DNA of 64,000 bases from Soehngenia sp. GTDB lineage: Bacteria; Bacillota; Clostridia; Tissierellales; Tissierellaceae. The DNA lies in contig JAGXFX010000009.1 in the NCBI GenBank assembly GCA_024637045.1, forward strand, positions 1-64,000, given 5' to 3'. Shown piece after piece: positions 50,530 to 58,104 of the stretch. A model generated the notes under the pieces. The model searched no databases and was not told the origin of the DNA. It was given only the letters and a program-made list of their open reading frames with translations. Position 1 is the stretch's first letter; each line of letters opens with the position of its first letter. Position numbers and translations under genes: made by a program.

Positions 50530-51281
50530 AAAAATTTAAAGAGTATTTTGGAGATCATACAAGTCAATATGTCTTTATTGGAGGAACAGCTTGCGATATT
50601 CTTATGGATGAAATTGGAGCTCCATTTCGAGCAACCAAGGATCTGGATATGGTGCTCATCATTGAGGCTCTAGATTCCTCATTTGGGGAAACCTTCTGGC
50701 AATTCATAGAAGATGGAGGATATGAGTATCGTGAGAAGGGAACGGGTGAGAATCAATTTTATCGTTTTACTGAACCGAATGATTCATCCTTTCCCAAAAT
50801 GATTGAACTCTTCAGTAAGCTTCCTAATGATTTTGAACTTAGTTTCGATAGAGGACTGACTCCCATTCACATTGATGAGAGCATCGTCAGTCTCTCTGCA
50901 ATATTGTTAAACGATTATTATTACGATCTATTAGTAGAAGGGAAACGGACGGTGGATGGCTATTCACTAATTGAAATCGAAACAGTCATCCTGTTTAAGA
51001 TTAAAGCATGGCTGGATATGAAAGAACGAAAAGAAGCCGGAGAAGATATCGATACAAAAAATATAAGGAAACATAAGAATGACATCTTTAGGCTTCTAGC
51101 CAATGTATCTCCCACAAGTAGGATTGAACCCTCAGCAGAAATTCAAAATGATGTCATTCAGTTCATTGAACAAATCAAGGAAGATAAACCTGATTTGAAG
51201 AACTTAGGTATTAGAGGTACAAATTTTGATGAAATGCTGGAGATTCTAGGGGATATATTCTTAGGGAAAGCAGAAGCTTAA
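50514..51281 (+). CDS. AbiEii-like nucleotidyltransferase, likely toxin
   Basis: A 255-residue protein with a minimal nucleotidyltransferase core: the G-G/S helix motif in YVFIGGTACDIL and the metal-binding pair in RATKDLDMVLII (DLD). The middle part resembles AbiEii toxins with a C-terminal helical bundle (ETVILFKIKAWLDMKERKEAGE, where the conserved Lys lies). In AbiEii-type toxins this fold transfers NMP to tRNA. It overlaps the winged-helix gene by 16 bp. Length and motifs look complete, so this pair is probably functional, unlike the AbiE remnant just upstream. Confidence 0.8.
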   Translation: MVHGLEKFKEYFGDHTSQYVFIGGTACDILMDEIGAPFRATKDLDMVLIIEALDSSFGETFWQFIEDGGYEYREKGTGENQFYRFTEPNDSSFPKMIELFSKLPNDFELSFDRGLTPIHIDESIVSLSAILLNDYYYDLLVEGKRTVDGYSLIEIETVILFKIKAWLDMKERKEAGEDIDTKNIRKHKNDIFRLLANVSPTSRIEPSAEIQNDVIQFIEQIKEDKPDLKNLGIRGTNFDEMLEILGDIFLGKAEA

Positions 51282-51324
51282 ACAAAAGCCCACTAGTGCT
51301 TAATAAAATTGAGGAGTGATTCAG

Positions 51325-51876
51325 ATGGGAATGCTTATGAACAAAGAAAAGTTGCTACAAATATTTGACTATCTAAATGAAAGACTCTATGAGAATCAGC
51401 TCCAACTTGAAATAACTTTTATATATGGATCTATTATGACAATGGTGTATGACAATAGACCTGCTACAAAGGACATAGATTGCGTGTTTAGTGAAAGTAA
51501 TAATAAAATATTAAATAATATTCTAGATTTGACAAAATTTGCATTTAATTTGAAAGATGGATGGATTAATGAGGAAATTAAAGAACCTCTAAAAGAGATT
51601 ATCAGAGAAGATATAGAAACCTACAGAGTGTATTCAAATCTTAAAATTCTTAAGCCAAAAGCTGAGCAATTGTTAGCGATGAAGATACTTGCTGCAAGAA
51701 CTGAACCAGCCAAGGATTTTGTTGACGCATACATTTTGTGTAAGGAATTGAGAATAAGCACGAAAGAACAATTAATGGAAACCATACTTCGATTCATTCC
51801 TATTAATGCGCTTGGCGAAAGGCAAATTTCTTTTATAAAGTATTTGGGGGAGGACTTGGGATATGATTGTGAATAA
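51325..51876 (+). CDS. Small nucleotidyltransferase-fold protein (DUF6036-like)
   Basis: A 183-residue protein. The NTase motif is visible as FIYGSIMTMVYDNRPATKDIDCVF (GS and DID). The following helix ends in KPKAEQLLAMKILAARTEPAKDFVDAYIL, the K..R..D pattern of DUF6036-type nucleotidyltransferases. The start at ATG 51325 follows GAGGAG by eight bases; the track's GTG overlaps the site. It overlaps the next gene by 14 bp, and the pair looks like another two-gene toxin-antitoxin or defence unit next to the AbiEii-like pair. Catalytic activity is not certain. Confidence 0.75.
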   Translation: MGMLMNKEKLLQIFDYLNERLYENQLQLEITFIYGSIMTMVYDNRPATKDIDCVFSESNNKILNNILDLTKFAFNLKDGWINEEIKEPLKEIIREDIETYRVYSNLKILKPKAEQLLAMKILAARTEPAKDFVDAYILCKELRISTKEQLMETILRFIPINALGERQISFIKYLGEDLGYDCE

Positions 51877-52240
51877 ATACTTATCAGAGCTCTATAAAAC
51901 CGTCGATGAAGACACAGCTCTTAACCAGATTATGGAAATGTTAAAAAGCAATGATATTGAGTTTATTGAGAGTCTTAAAACTCCTATTTACCTTGAGTTG
52001 TGTGATACAAATGAGTTAGTGCACCTAACCAAAATTGCCGCCATACTTGACTATATTCTACAGTTAAATGGGATTGAAGTTCCTAGTTGGGTAAGAGATA
52101 AAAGGCTAGCTTTTCAAACACCATATTACCATTCAAGTAGAATTAGTGACTTTGAAAAAATCAGGCTAATATACAGTAGTCCTGCTCCCTTCAGGGCAAG
52201 GAATGTATATTTCGACTTGGATGCATTGACCAGAATTTAG
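51863..52240 (+). CDS. Partner of the small nucleotidyltransferase, unknown family
   Basis: A 125-residue cytosolic protein, not recognised. The N-terminus is helical (YLSELYKTVDEDTALNQIMEML) and the C-terminus has a conserved look (VPSWVRDKRLAFQTPYYHSS, then APFRARNVYFDLDALTRI). It starts within the NTase gene, so the two are co-translated; the obvious guess is an antitoxin or substrate-binding partner. A decayed copy of its central ~40 codons lies about 0.3 kb downstream, and a strong hairpin follows its stop codon. Confidence 0.65.
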   Translation: MIVNKYLSELYKTVDEDTALNQIMEMLKSNDIEFIESLKTPIYLELCDTNELVHLTKIAAILDYILQLNGIEVPSWVRDKRLAFQTPYYHSSRISDFEKIRLIYSSPAPFRARNVYFDLDALTRI

Positions 52241-52262
52241 ACGTTTAGAGAGGTTGTTAATA

Positions 52263-52307
52263 ACCCAACATACGGAGCGAGAGTAAAATTCGCTCCATAT
52301 GTTGGGT
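52263..52307 (+). terminator. Stem-loop after the NTase pair
   Basis: ACCCAACATACGGAGCGA pairs with TCGCTCCATATGTTGGGT (one mismatch) around GAGTAAAAT. The stem is about 18 bp long; only a weak T run follows. Confidence 0.75.
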
Positions 52308-52517
52308 GTATTTCATACTTGTTAAAGTAAAAAATCAATTATGTTTTTAATCTGTGAATGTCAATGAAAAAGTTTACAAATACAACAAGATATATTCAGG
52401 TGCTGATCCTTAGTTCATTGAAGGGGATATGTTTAAGACTATCATACCATTGACCCCGCAAGATAACCCGCAAGATGATGTAGATAGCTAGAAATTCAAG
52501 ATCAAGATTGCTCGTGA

Positions 52518-52640
52518 TTTTCGAAAACCAATTAGCCTTGAACTGTGATATAATTGAGTTGGAAAACCTAACCAAAAATGTCGCCATGCTGGACTGTTTT
52601 CTACAGCTAAAATGGGATGGAAGTTCCCATTTGGGTAAAA
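52518..52640 (+). pseudogene. Decayed fragment of the NTase-partner gene
   Basis: TAGCCTTGAACTGTGATA..GAGTTGGAAAACCTAACCAAAAATGTCGCCATGCTGGACTGTTTTCTACAGCTAAAATGGGATGGAAGTTCCCATTTGGG lines up with the central part of the 125-residue gene upstream, with many substitutions and indels. The rest of this ~0.5-kb gap holds no gene; a tandem CCCGCAAGAT pair is seen near 52.46 kb. Confidence 0.75.
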
Positions 52641-52736
52641 TATTCGAAGTAATCCAATAGTGATAGTGTCGTCTCAAGACCTAAGTTGTACATCTTAGCC
52701 AAAGTGGATATACTATGAAAAATGGGGTAGATTATT

Positions 52737-54518
52737 TTGACGTCTAAGTACGAAGATTTTTTAAATGAGTTAGTAATATTAGAGAAGAAATATCTATTGT
52801 ATTCTCGTGGCCATGATTTTGTGAATCAAGCCGCTTTGGATCTGCTTAGAACTATTGGGGAAATACATAATGGTACTACGAGTATCAGAATAGTGGATAA
52901 TGGATACAATCTGGTCATTAACGATGTGAAGTTTAATGAGAACAACATAAAAGCATCATACCTTTCGCAGCTACTTGGTGGTCGAGCTATCAACTCCGTA
53001 ACATTCCTACCTGGGGTCGGATTTTCTTCCATGATGGATTTTCTGTATCTGTTGAATGCCATACCAAACAATAGTAAGCTTTTATATCATACGGACATTC
53101 AGTTTGCCATTCATAATATTGATTCAATCAAAGTTGAAGAGATTGATTATGGTAGACTTAGATATGGATACGGAGATGAAGCCCAAAACCAATCTGGGGA
53201 TGAAAAAAATATCAAAATCCAGCTTTATGAGTCTTTGAAGACTATCAATCCAAATATTGAGAATAGCGATACCAATGAACTGATAGACATTGCCCTGGAA
53301 GAGTTATCCAAAATGTCTCGGACTGAGGGGACAGATTTTTTACAGGGGCTAACAGACGATGTGCTTTCGGAGATGATTGCAAGGGTAAAAGCTAAAGAGA
53401 ATTCCATATCTCCTTCACTGATTGACCTGCTTGTTGCAATGGATTCAGCCAGAAAACTCTCAGGGAATGACAGTTTAGAGAAATCATTTGACGAGATAAG
53501 CTATGACCAAGTAAACAAGCTAGTTGAGAGGGAAGCATATGAATTGTATGTTTCTGAAGATTATAGACAGCATCTTAGGAGCTTGCTGTCATATGATAGT
53601 CAATCCATGGACAGCAACACCGAAATTGATATGTTTGACAAAACCCTAATCAATAGAACGATTTTAACGGCACTTATACAACTAACAAAGAACAAATTGG
53701 ATAATAAAATGCATTTGAGCTTTGTAGAGAGCATACATAAGTATCTTGACGAGTTTATTGACGGTAATGACTGGCAATTCATCCGTTCAATGACAAGTGA
53801 CGAGTTGGTATGTTCATATCTGGAGCAGGATTCGACGGTGCTGAGAATGTCCGAAGCAATAAGGAGCAGCAATTCATACAGAGACAATAATTTGGAGGAG
53901 GTCATTAAGGTTAGTGGTCCAAAAAACCTATACTGGATGTTGGATTCTTACATAAACGAAGAGAATTTTAGTACAAGAAGAGGTATTCTAAATCTAATCC
54001 AGTCGTTCCAGGAGACTGCAGCCATTCATGCTGTCAAAAGGTTCTTAGGAGACCCAACAATTGAGATATCAAAGTGTATGCCAATAATTAAGGAGCATGC
54101 AGGTTCAATTCCAAAGGAACTGTCGTCAAAGCTGTTTACCTGTGATTCTGCAGATGCCAAGCTGTTGGCAATGAGAATCCTGCTAACCCAGAATGATGAA
54201 AGTGTTAAGAATGACATTGATCGGATTATTCAAAATGGTGAAAGTGATATGATTTTTGGGGTACTTGATTTGATTAGGGAGTTTAGAATCACGGAACTAA
54301 GTGGTACTCTAGTTGATAGGATCAGTACCTTTTACATCAATGAGAGTAAGTTTAAGTTCATAGTGAAGACAATCGATACCATCTCTTGGATAGATTCCAG
54401 TGCATTTAGGGAACTGGAAAATAGATTGATGAGAAAGAGACTTACGATATCGCCGAAAAAACTTAGGAGAATCAAAAAGTATTTAAAAGGAGTCAGCCAT
54501 GATCATAAATCCAGATAG
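52737..54518 (+). CDS. Helical-repeat protein paired with HD-GYP protein
   Basis: A 593-residue protein of unknown function. Residues ~10-105 form a domain that also begins the next protein: LYSRGHDFVNQAALDLL, INDVKFNENN, FLPGVGFSSMMDFLYLL. The middle (105-390) is mostly helical and unassigned. The last ~200 residues look like HEAT-like repeats (RRGILNLIQSFQETAAIHAVKRFLGD, AKLLAMRILLTQNDESVKNDI), expected to bind a partner protein. TTG start; GGGGT lies ten bases upstream. The downstream HD-GYP gene begins 20 bp before the end of this one, so the proteins are made together and may form a signalling complex. Confidence 0.7.
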   Translation: MTSKYEDFLNELVILEKKYLLYSRGHDFVNQAALDLLRTIGEIHNGTTSIRIVDNGYNLVINDVKFNENNIKASYLSQLLGGRAINSVTFLPGVGFSSMMDFLYLLNAIPNNSKLLYHTDIQFAIHNIDSIKVEEIDYGRLRYGYGDEAQNQSGDEKNIKIQLYESLKTINPNIENSDTNELIDIALEELSKMSRTEGTDFLQGLTDDVLSEMIARVKAKENSISPSLIDLLVAMDSARKLSGNDSLEKSFDEISYDQVNKLVEREAYELYVSEDYRQHLRSLLSYDSQSMDSNTEIDMFDKTLINRTILTALIQLTKNKLDNKMHLSFVESIHKYLDEFIDGNDWQFIRSMTSDELVCSYLEQDSTVLRMSEAIRSSNSYRDNNLEEVIKVSGPKNLYWMLDSYINEENFSTRRGILNLIQSFQETAAIHAVKRFLGDPTIEISKCMPIIKEHAGSIPKELSSKLFTCDSADAKLLAMRILLTQNDESVKNDIDRIIQNGESDMIFGVLDLIREFRITELSGTLVDRISTFYINESKFKFIVKTIDTISWIDSSAFRELENRLMRKRLTISPKKLRRIKKYLKGVSHDHKSR

Positions 54519-55608
54519 AAACGACCATATTTTGCCTGATTTGTTAGGGGCAATCAACTCCATAAAATTATACTCTCACAATCATCCTCAAGCAATATCG
54601 TCTGTGGAGCAGGTAATGGACAGGCTTGGCGAGGTTCTCGAAGCTGAAGACAGACTGATTGTTGGCGTATACAACGACAACATGTTGGTTAATCAAAAGC
54701 CGGTTGTGGGAATTGGAAGAGTATCCGAGTCCATGGTTCGTGTACTGAATGAGGTGGGCATTGACCAGATTGTGTTTTTGAAAGGCTTGGAAAAGGAGGA
54801 ACTATCTGTTTTTCTAACAGAGACATTCGGAACAAGTCCAGGTAATATGGGTTTTTCTGATTATGCACATATATTGCTGGGGAAGATCTCTACAGATGAA
54901 AGTACAGACAATGATAAGACGGTTGATTCGATTATGAACTTGGATTCATCCCAGAATTTCACCGGGATGCTGCAGAATCTCGATTTTCAAAAGTCCTTTG
55001 ACTTCAATACGGTTAAAAACCTCTCCGTGAATTTGGTTGATACTTTCAGATATTCTGCCAGCCCATTGAAATACCTGGCTGAAGTCAAAAGTGAGGATGA
55101 ATACACCTACGTGCATACCATCAATGTAGCACTGCTCTCCATGTCCTTGGCCAAGCACATAGGCATAGCTGGATCGGAGTTGTTGGATATCATTTATGCA
55201 GCTTTGATGCATGATGTTGGGAAGATGCTCGTTCCAAAGGAGATACTGAACAAAACAGGGCCGTTGACACCCGATGAATTTGAAACAATCAAATCCCATA
55301 CTGTAAAGGGGGTCATGTATCTGTGCAATCAGAAGGGAATACCAAGAATATCCATTTTAGCTGCCTTGGAGCACCACATCAAATACAACGGTGGCGGATA
55401 CCCTAACATAACAAATAGCTGGAAACCTCATTTTGCAAGTCAGATCATAAGCATTGCGGATATATATGATGCACTGAGAAGCAATAGACCATATCGAGCC
55501 CGGCTTGAACATGACCAGATTATTGGAATATTGCGCCACGATGCCGGAATCGGACTAAATCCTAGATTGGTGGAGGTTTTTATAGATATGCTTGATAAGG
55601 GGATATAA
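54499..55608 (+). CDS. HD-GYP domain phosphohydrolase
   Basis: A 369-residue protein. The N-terminal ~100 residues (LYSHNHPQAISSVEQVM, LVNQKPVVGIGRVSE, FLKGLEKEELSVFL) match the first domain of the preceding protein. The HD-GYP domain spans ~190-360: HTINVALLSMSLAKH, HDVGKMLVPKEILNKTGPLTPDE, LAALEHHIKYNGGGYP and IADIYDALRSNRPYR. The HD pair, the HH pair and the GYP loop are intact, so c-di-GMP (or related cyclic dinucleotide) hydrolysis is plausible. No membrane segment or receiver domain is present, so input must come from the N-terminal domain or from the partner. Translational overlap of 20 bp with the upstream gene. Confidence 0.92.
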   Translation: MIINPDRNDHILPDLLGAINSIKLYSHNHPQAISSVEQVMDRLGEVLEAEDRLIVGVYNDNMLVNQKPVVGIGRVSESMVRVLNEVGIDQIVFLKGLEKEELSVFLTETFGTSPGNMGFSDYAHILLGKISTDESTDNDKTVDSIMNLDSSQNFTGMLQNLDFQKSFDFNTVKNLSVNLVDTFRYSASPLKYLAEVKSEDEYTYVHTINVALLSMSLAKHIGIAGSELLDIIYAALMHDVGKMLVPKEILNKTGPLTPDEFETIKSHTVKGVMYLCNQKGIPRISILAALEHHIKYNGGGYPNITNSWKPHFASQIISIADIYDALRSNRPYRARLEHDQIIGILRHDAGIGLNPRLVEVFIDMLDKGI

Positions 55609-55661
55609 ACTAAATGGCCCCCCACACTACATGGAGAACCATTTAAACTTAAGGGACTATA

Positions 55662-55847
55662 TTAGTGTATACACTCTGGCATTTGCAGACATTTTGATAT
55701 TCCTAGATCCATTTCCTGGGCACACTGTGCTATATGCAATCCGCCTTTTGTTGTTGCCATTCTGGAAACATTATTTGCTGCAAATGCTGTGCTTGATGAT
55801 GCGAAAATTAGTAGGCTTAGTATTGATAATGACATGATTTTTTTCAT
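55662..55847 (-). CDS. Small secreted cysteine-containing peptide
   Basis: A 61-residue protein on the opposite strand to its neighbours. The first 23 residues form a standard Sec signal peptide (MKKIMSLSILSLLIFASSST, then AFA as cleavage site). The mature part is about 38 residues and has three cysteines in CAQEMDLGISKCLQMPEC. A full AGGAGG site lies seven bases before the ATG, and a short ATGGTTTTTTAACCAT palindrome lies about 40 bases further up. Such tiny exported peptides are often missed; the role (signal, envelope or sporulation-related) is unknown. Translation support is stronger than for any other short ORF in the track. Confidence 0.75.
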   Translation of the reverse strand: MKKIMSLSILSLLIFASSSTAFAANNVSRMATTKGGLHIAQCAQEMDLGISKCLQMPECIH

Positions 55848-55980
55848 TTTTCATTCCTCCTAGAAGTGTGTTGTTGTTAGTCATGGTTTTTTAACCATAT
55901 TTAATTTATATATAAAAATTGTGGCCAAATTATGACCGAAAAAACCGATTAAAATAATATGAGCAAAAGCGTATGTCGTT

Positions 55981-56060
55981 GCAGAACTATATGCAACGAT
56001 AAGCAAAATATCGCTCCAAAATGCAACGATAAATGCAACGAAGCAGTTATCGTTGCATTT
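55981..56060. repeat. TGCAACGATAA repeat cluster with long stem
   Basis: Four TGCAACGA units are present (at 55.99, two near 56.03, and inverted TCGTTGCA near 56.05; a further GTCGTTGCAG lies just before). AAATGCAACGATAA and TTATCGTTGCATTT form a perfect 14-bp stem around a loop that carries another unit. It lies between the divergent secreted-peptide and Fic genes. It could be an operator array or a mobile palindrome. Confidence 0.6.
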
Positions 56061-56194
56061 ATAAGGTTTTAGGGGATATCTTTAGTTCCAGTTTTAAACT
56101 ATGAAATTGGAGTTAATACCGTTGAAGTAAAATGGTTGTTAATATAAAGTATTTATGGATCAACTAAAAGAAGTGATATATCTGCATAATATGC

Positions 56195-56233
56195 TTGCTA
56201 TATGCATAAAATAGGTATAATATATGCATATAG
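56195..56233 (+). promoter_or_regulatory. Promoter with palindromic operator of the Fic gene
   Basis: CTATATGCATA and TATGCATATAG form a perfect inverted repeat that brackets the TATAAT -10 box (with TTGCTA upstream as a possible -35 at 15-bp spacing). Another TGCATAATATGC lies just upstream. A protein bound here would block the promoter directly; the Fic protein's own C-terminal winged helix is the natural candidate. Confidence 0.65.
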
Positions 56234-56258
56234 ATGAAAGAATAGGCAGAATAGGCAG

Positions 56259-57338
56259 GTGATTAAGGTGAAAGATTTCAATTACAGAGAAATGAACAGT
56301 GAGTTGATGGTCCTTGAAATTATGAACTTGGTTTCAAATATCCATGAATACAGGGGTAAGCAAGAACTGTTTGTGAAAGCAAAACCAGATATACTGTATG
56401 CCATGCAGGATGTAGCTAAGATTCAAAGTACCGGTGCTTCAAATCGAATTGAAGGCATATTCACTTCCGATGCAAGGCTTGAAGAGCTGGTTTCAAAAAA
56501 AGCGGAACCGATGAATAGAGACGAAGAGGAGATTGCTGGATATAGGGAAGTTCTAAATACAATACATGAAAATTGCGATTATATCAGTTTGAAATCAAGT
56601 GTGATTTTACAATTGCACAGAGATCTTTATAGTTTTCATCCATCCGCCAATGGTGGACGATATAAGAATCAAGACAATATCATAGAGGAAGTAGACGAGA
56701 AAGGAACTCGTCGAACTCGGTTTAAACCACTATCCGCTTTTGAAACTCCAGAAGCAGTGGAAAAATTATGCGGTAACTATAATGAAGCAATAAATGATGG
56801 AAGAATTGATCCGTTAATTTTAATTTCAAAGTTTGTCTTGGATTTTTTGTGTATTCATCCATTCAATGATGGTAATGGAAGAATGAGCAGACTAATAACA
56901 CTTTTGCTTCTATACCAACAAGGCTATGTTGTAGGAAAGTATATTAGTGTTGAGATGCTCATTGAAAGCACTAAGGAAAGCTATTATGAGACCCTTCAAG
57001 AAAGTTCAATAGGTTGGCACGAAAACGAAAACAGTTATCTACCTTTTATTGAGTATTACCTTGGTGTCCTACTAAAAGCATATAGGTTATTTACTGAGAG
57101 AGTAGAGACTGTGTCGGTAGATAAACTGGGCAAATCCGAAAGAGTTAAAGATTTATTCGATAAGAAGGTTGGCAAACTTTCAAAGCGTGAGATAGCAGAC
57201 ATTTATCCCGATATTAGTGTTACAACCATTGAAAAAGCACTTTCTGATTTACTAAAAGATGGATACATCATAAAAGTTGGATCAGGTAGAGCAACTGCAT
57301 ATGTTAAGATTACAGATTCGCAGGAATATGAGAAGTAA
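56259..57338 (+). CDS. Fic-domain AMP-transferase (class II) with winged helix
   Basis: A 359-residue Fic protein. The catalytic loop HPFNDGNGR (residues 200-208) is intact, so AMP transfer to a Ser/Thr/Tyr of a target is expected. An N-terminal inhibitory helix with SNRIEG at 61-66 marks class II self-inhibition. A flap region precedes the catalytic helix (NGGRYKNQDNIIEEV), and the C-terminal ~80 residues form a winged helix (KLSKREIADIYPDISVTTIEKALSDLLKDGYI), so it can bind DNA. The start is GTG with GGCAGG upstream; another in-frame GTG lies three codons on. A palindromic operator overlaps the promoter, which fits autoregulation. No separate antitoxin gene is needed in this class. Confidence 0.92.
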   Translation: MIKVKDFNYREMNSELMVLEIMNLVSNIHEYRGKQELFVKAKPDILYAMQDVAKIQSTGASNRIEGIFTSDARLEELVSKKAEPMNRDEEEIAGYREVLNTIHENCDYISLKSSVILQLHRDLYSFHPSANGGRYKNQDNIIEEVDEKGTRRTRFKPLSAFETPEAVEKLCGNYNEAINDGRIDPLILISKFVLDFLCIHPFNDGNGRMSRLITLLLLYQQGYVVGKYISVEMLIESTKESYYETLQESSIGWHENENSYLPFIEYYLGVLLKAYRLFTERVETVSVDKLGKSERVKDLFDKKVGKLSKREIADIYPDISVTTIEKALSDLLKDGYIIKVGSGRATAYVKITDSQEYEK

Positions 57339-57353
57339 TATGGTTTTTTCAGC

Positions 57354-57400
57354 ACCCTTATTTCAATTTATCAATTAAAATGAAATAAGGGTTAGTTTTT
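57354..57400 (+). terminator. Terminator of the Fic gene
   Basis: ACCCTTATTTCA pairs with TGAAATAAGGGT; TTAGTTTTTG follows on the plus strand. Confidence 0.8.
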
Positions 57401-57513
57401 GCAAGCGTTATAAGGTTCTGGCAGAAAAAATATTAAGAATAATTAATCGAACACTTGTACGGTTAACGATATTATGATAAAATATAGTTAATAATTTCGT
57501 ACAGGATTTGTGA

Positions 57514-57532
57514 TATAATATCCGTACGGATG
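57514..57532 (+). promoter_or_regulatory. -10 box fused to a CCGTACGG palindrome
   Basis: TATAAT is followed directly by ATCCGTACGGAT, a perfect 12-bp palindrome; related half-sites TTGTACGG and CGTACAGG lie 20 and 60 bases upstream. This arrangement suggests repression of the coiled-coil gene by a dimeric regulator. No convincing -35 box was found. Confidence 0.5.
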
Positions 57533-57552
57533 AAAATCGCGGAGGTGGCCAT

Positions 57553-58041
57553 ATGACCAATGAAGAATTTCAAAGGATAGTGCTGGAGGAGTTACGGGAT
57601 CTGAAGGTAGGTCAAAGTAAGCTTGAAGACAGGATGGGAAGCCTTGAAGACAGGATGGGAAGCTTTGAAGACAGGATGGACAAGCTTGAGGAAGGACAGA
57701 AGAAGCTTGAAGTAAGAATGGACAAGCTTGAGGAAGGACAGAAGAAGCTTGAAGTAAGAATGGACAAGCTTGAGGAAGGACAGAAGAAGCTTGAAGTAAG
57801 AATGGACAAGCTAGAAAATCGGATGGATAACCTTGAAGGAAGAGTTGGAAATCTTGAAGAGGGTCAAAGAAGAATTATTCATAGATTGGATGGAGTTATT
57901 GAGCAGACTGTAGATCTAACTGAATTTAGAGAAGAAACCAATTCGAAGCTTGATAGGATAATAGAGGAAAACCAGGTATTCAAGGAAATACTAGGTAGAC
58001 ATGAGGTTGATATAAGAATGATTCAAAAAAGGATAGTTTAG
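57553..58041 (+). CDS. Repeat-rich coiled-coil protein
   Basis: A 162-residue protein made almost wholly of heptads. MTNEEFQRIVLEELRDLKVG is followed by MGSLEDR units, then three perfect 14-residue repeats MDKLEEGQKKLEVR, encoded by identical 42-bp DNA repeats; the tail (VDLTEFREETNSKLDRIIEENQVFKEILGRHEVDI) is non-repetitive. No membrane segment or signal peptide is present. The repeat number probably varies between strains through slippage or recombination. The ATG follows GGAGGTGG. Similar short coiled-coil proteins are common in clostridia with no known role. Confidence 0.8.
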   Translation: MTNEEFQRIVLEELRDLKVGQSKLEDRMGSLEDRMGSFEDRMDKLEEGQKKLEVRMDKLEEGQKKLEVRMDKLEEGQKKLEVRMDKLENRMDNLEGRVGNLEEGQRRIIHRLDGVIEQTVDLTEFREETNSKLDRIIEENQVFKEILGRHEVDIRMIQKRIV

Positions 58042-58048
58042 ATATAGC

Positions 58049-58074
58049 TCACCACTTTTGTGGTGGGTTTTTTA
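58049..58074 (+). terminator. Terminator after the coiled-coil gene
   Basis: CTCACCAC/GTGGTGGG with a TTTT loop, followed by TTTTTTAG. Confidence 0.85.
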
Positions 58075-58104
58075 GACAAAATATAATTTGGGGAGGAATG
58101 CCTT

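Noticed and set aside
49552-52240. One single four-gene system covering both NTase pairs
   Set aside because: The second pair begins after a 43-bp gap with its own ribosome site and has different partner proteins, so two adjacent modules are more likely; a shared function cannot be excluded.
57448-57461. LexA box as a firm annotation
   Set aside because: CGAACACTTGTACG differs from CGAAC-N4-GTTCG by one base and the nearby CCGTACGG palindromes explain the GTACG half equally well; mentioned only as a possibility.
57670-57810. Regular 42-bp repeats, CRISPR-like at first sight
   Set aside because: The repeats are contiguous without spacers and translate in frame into perfect 14-residue coiled-coil units, so they are coding repeats.
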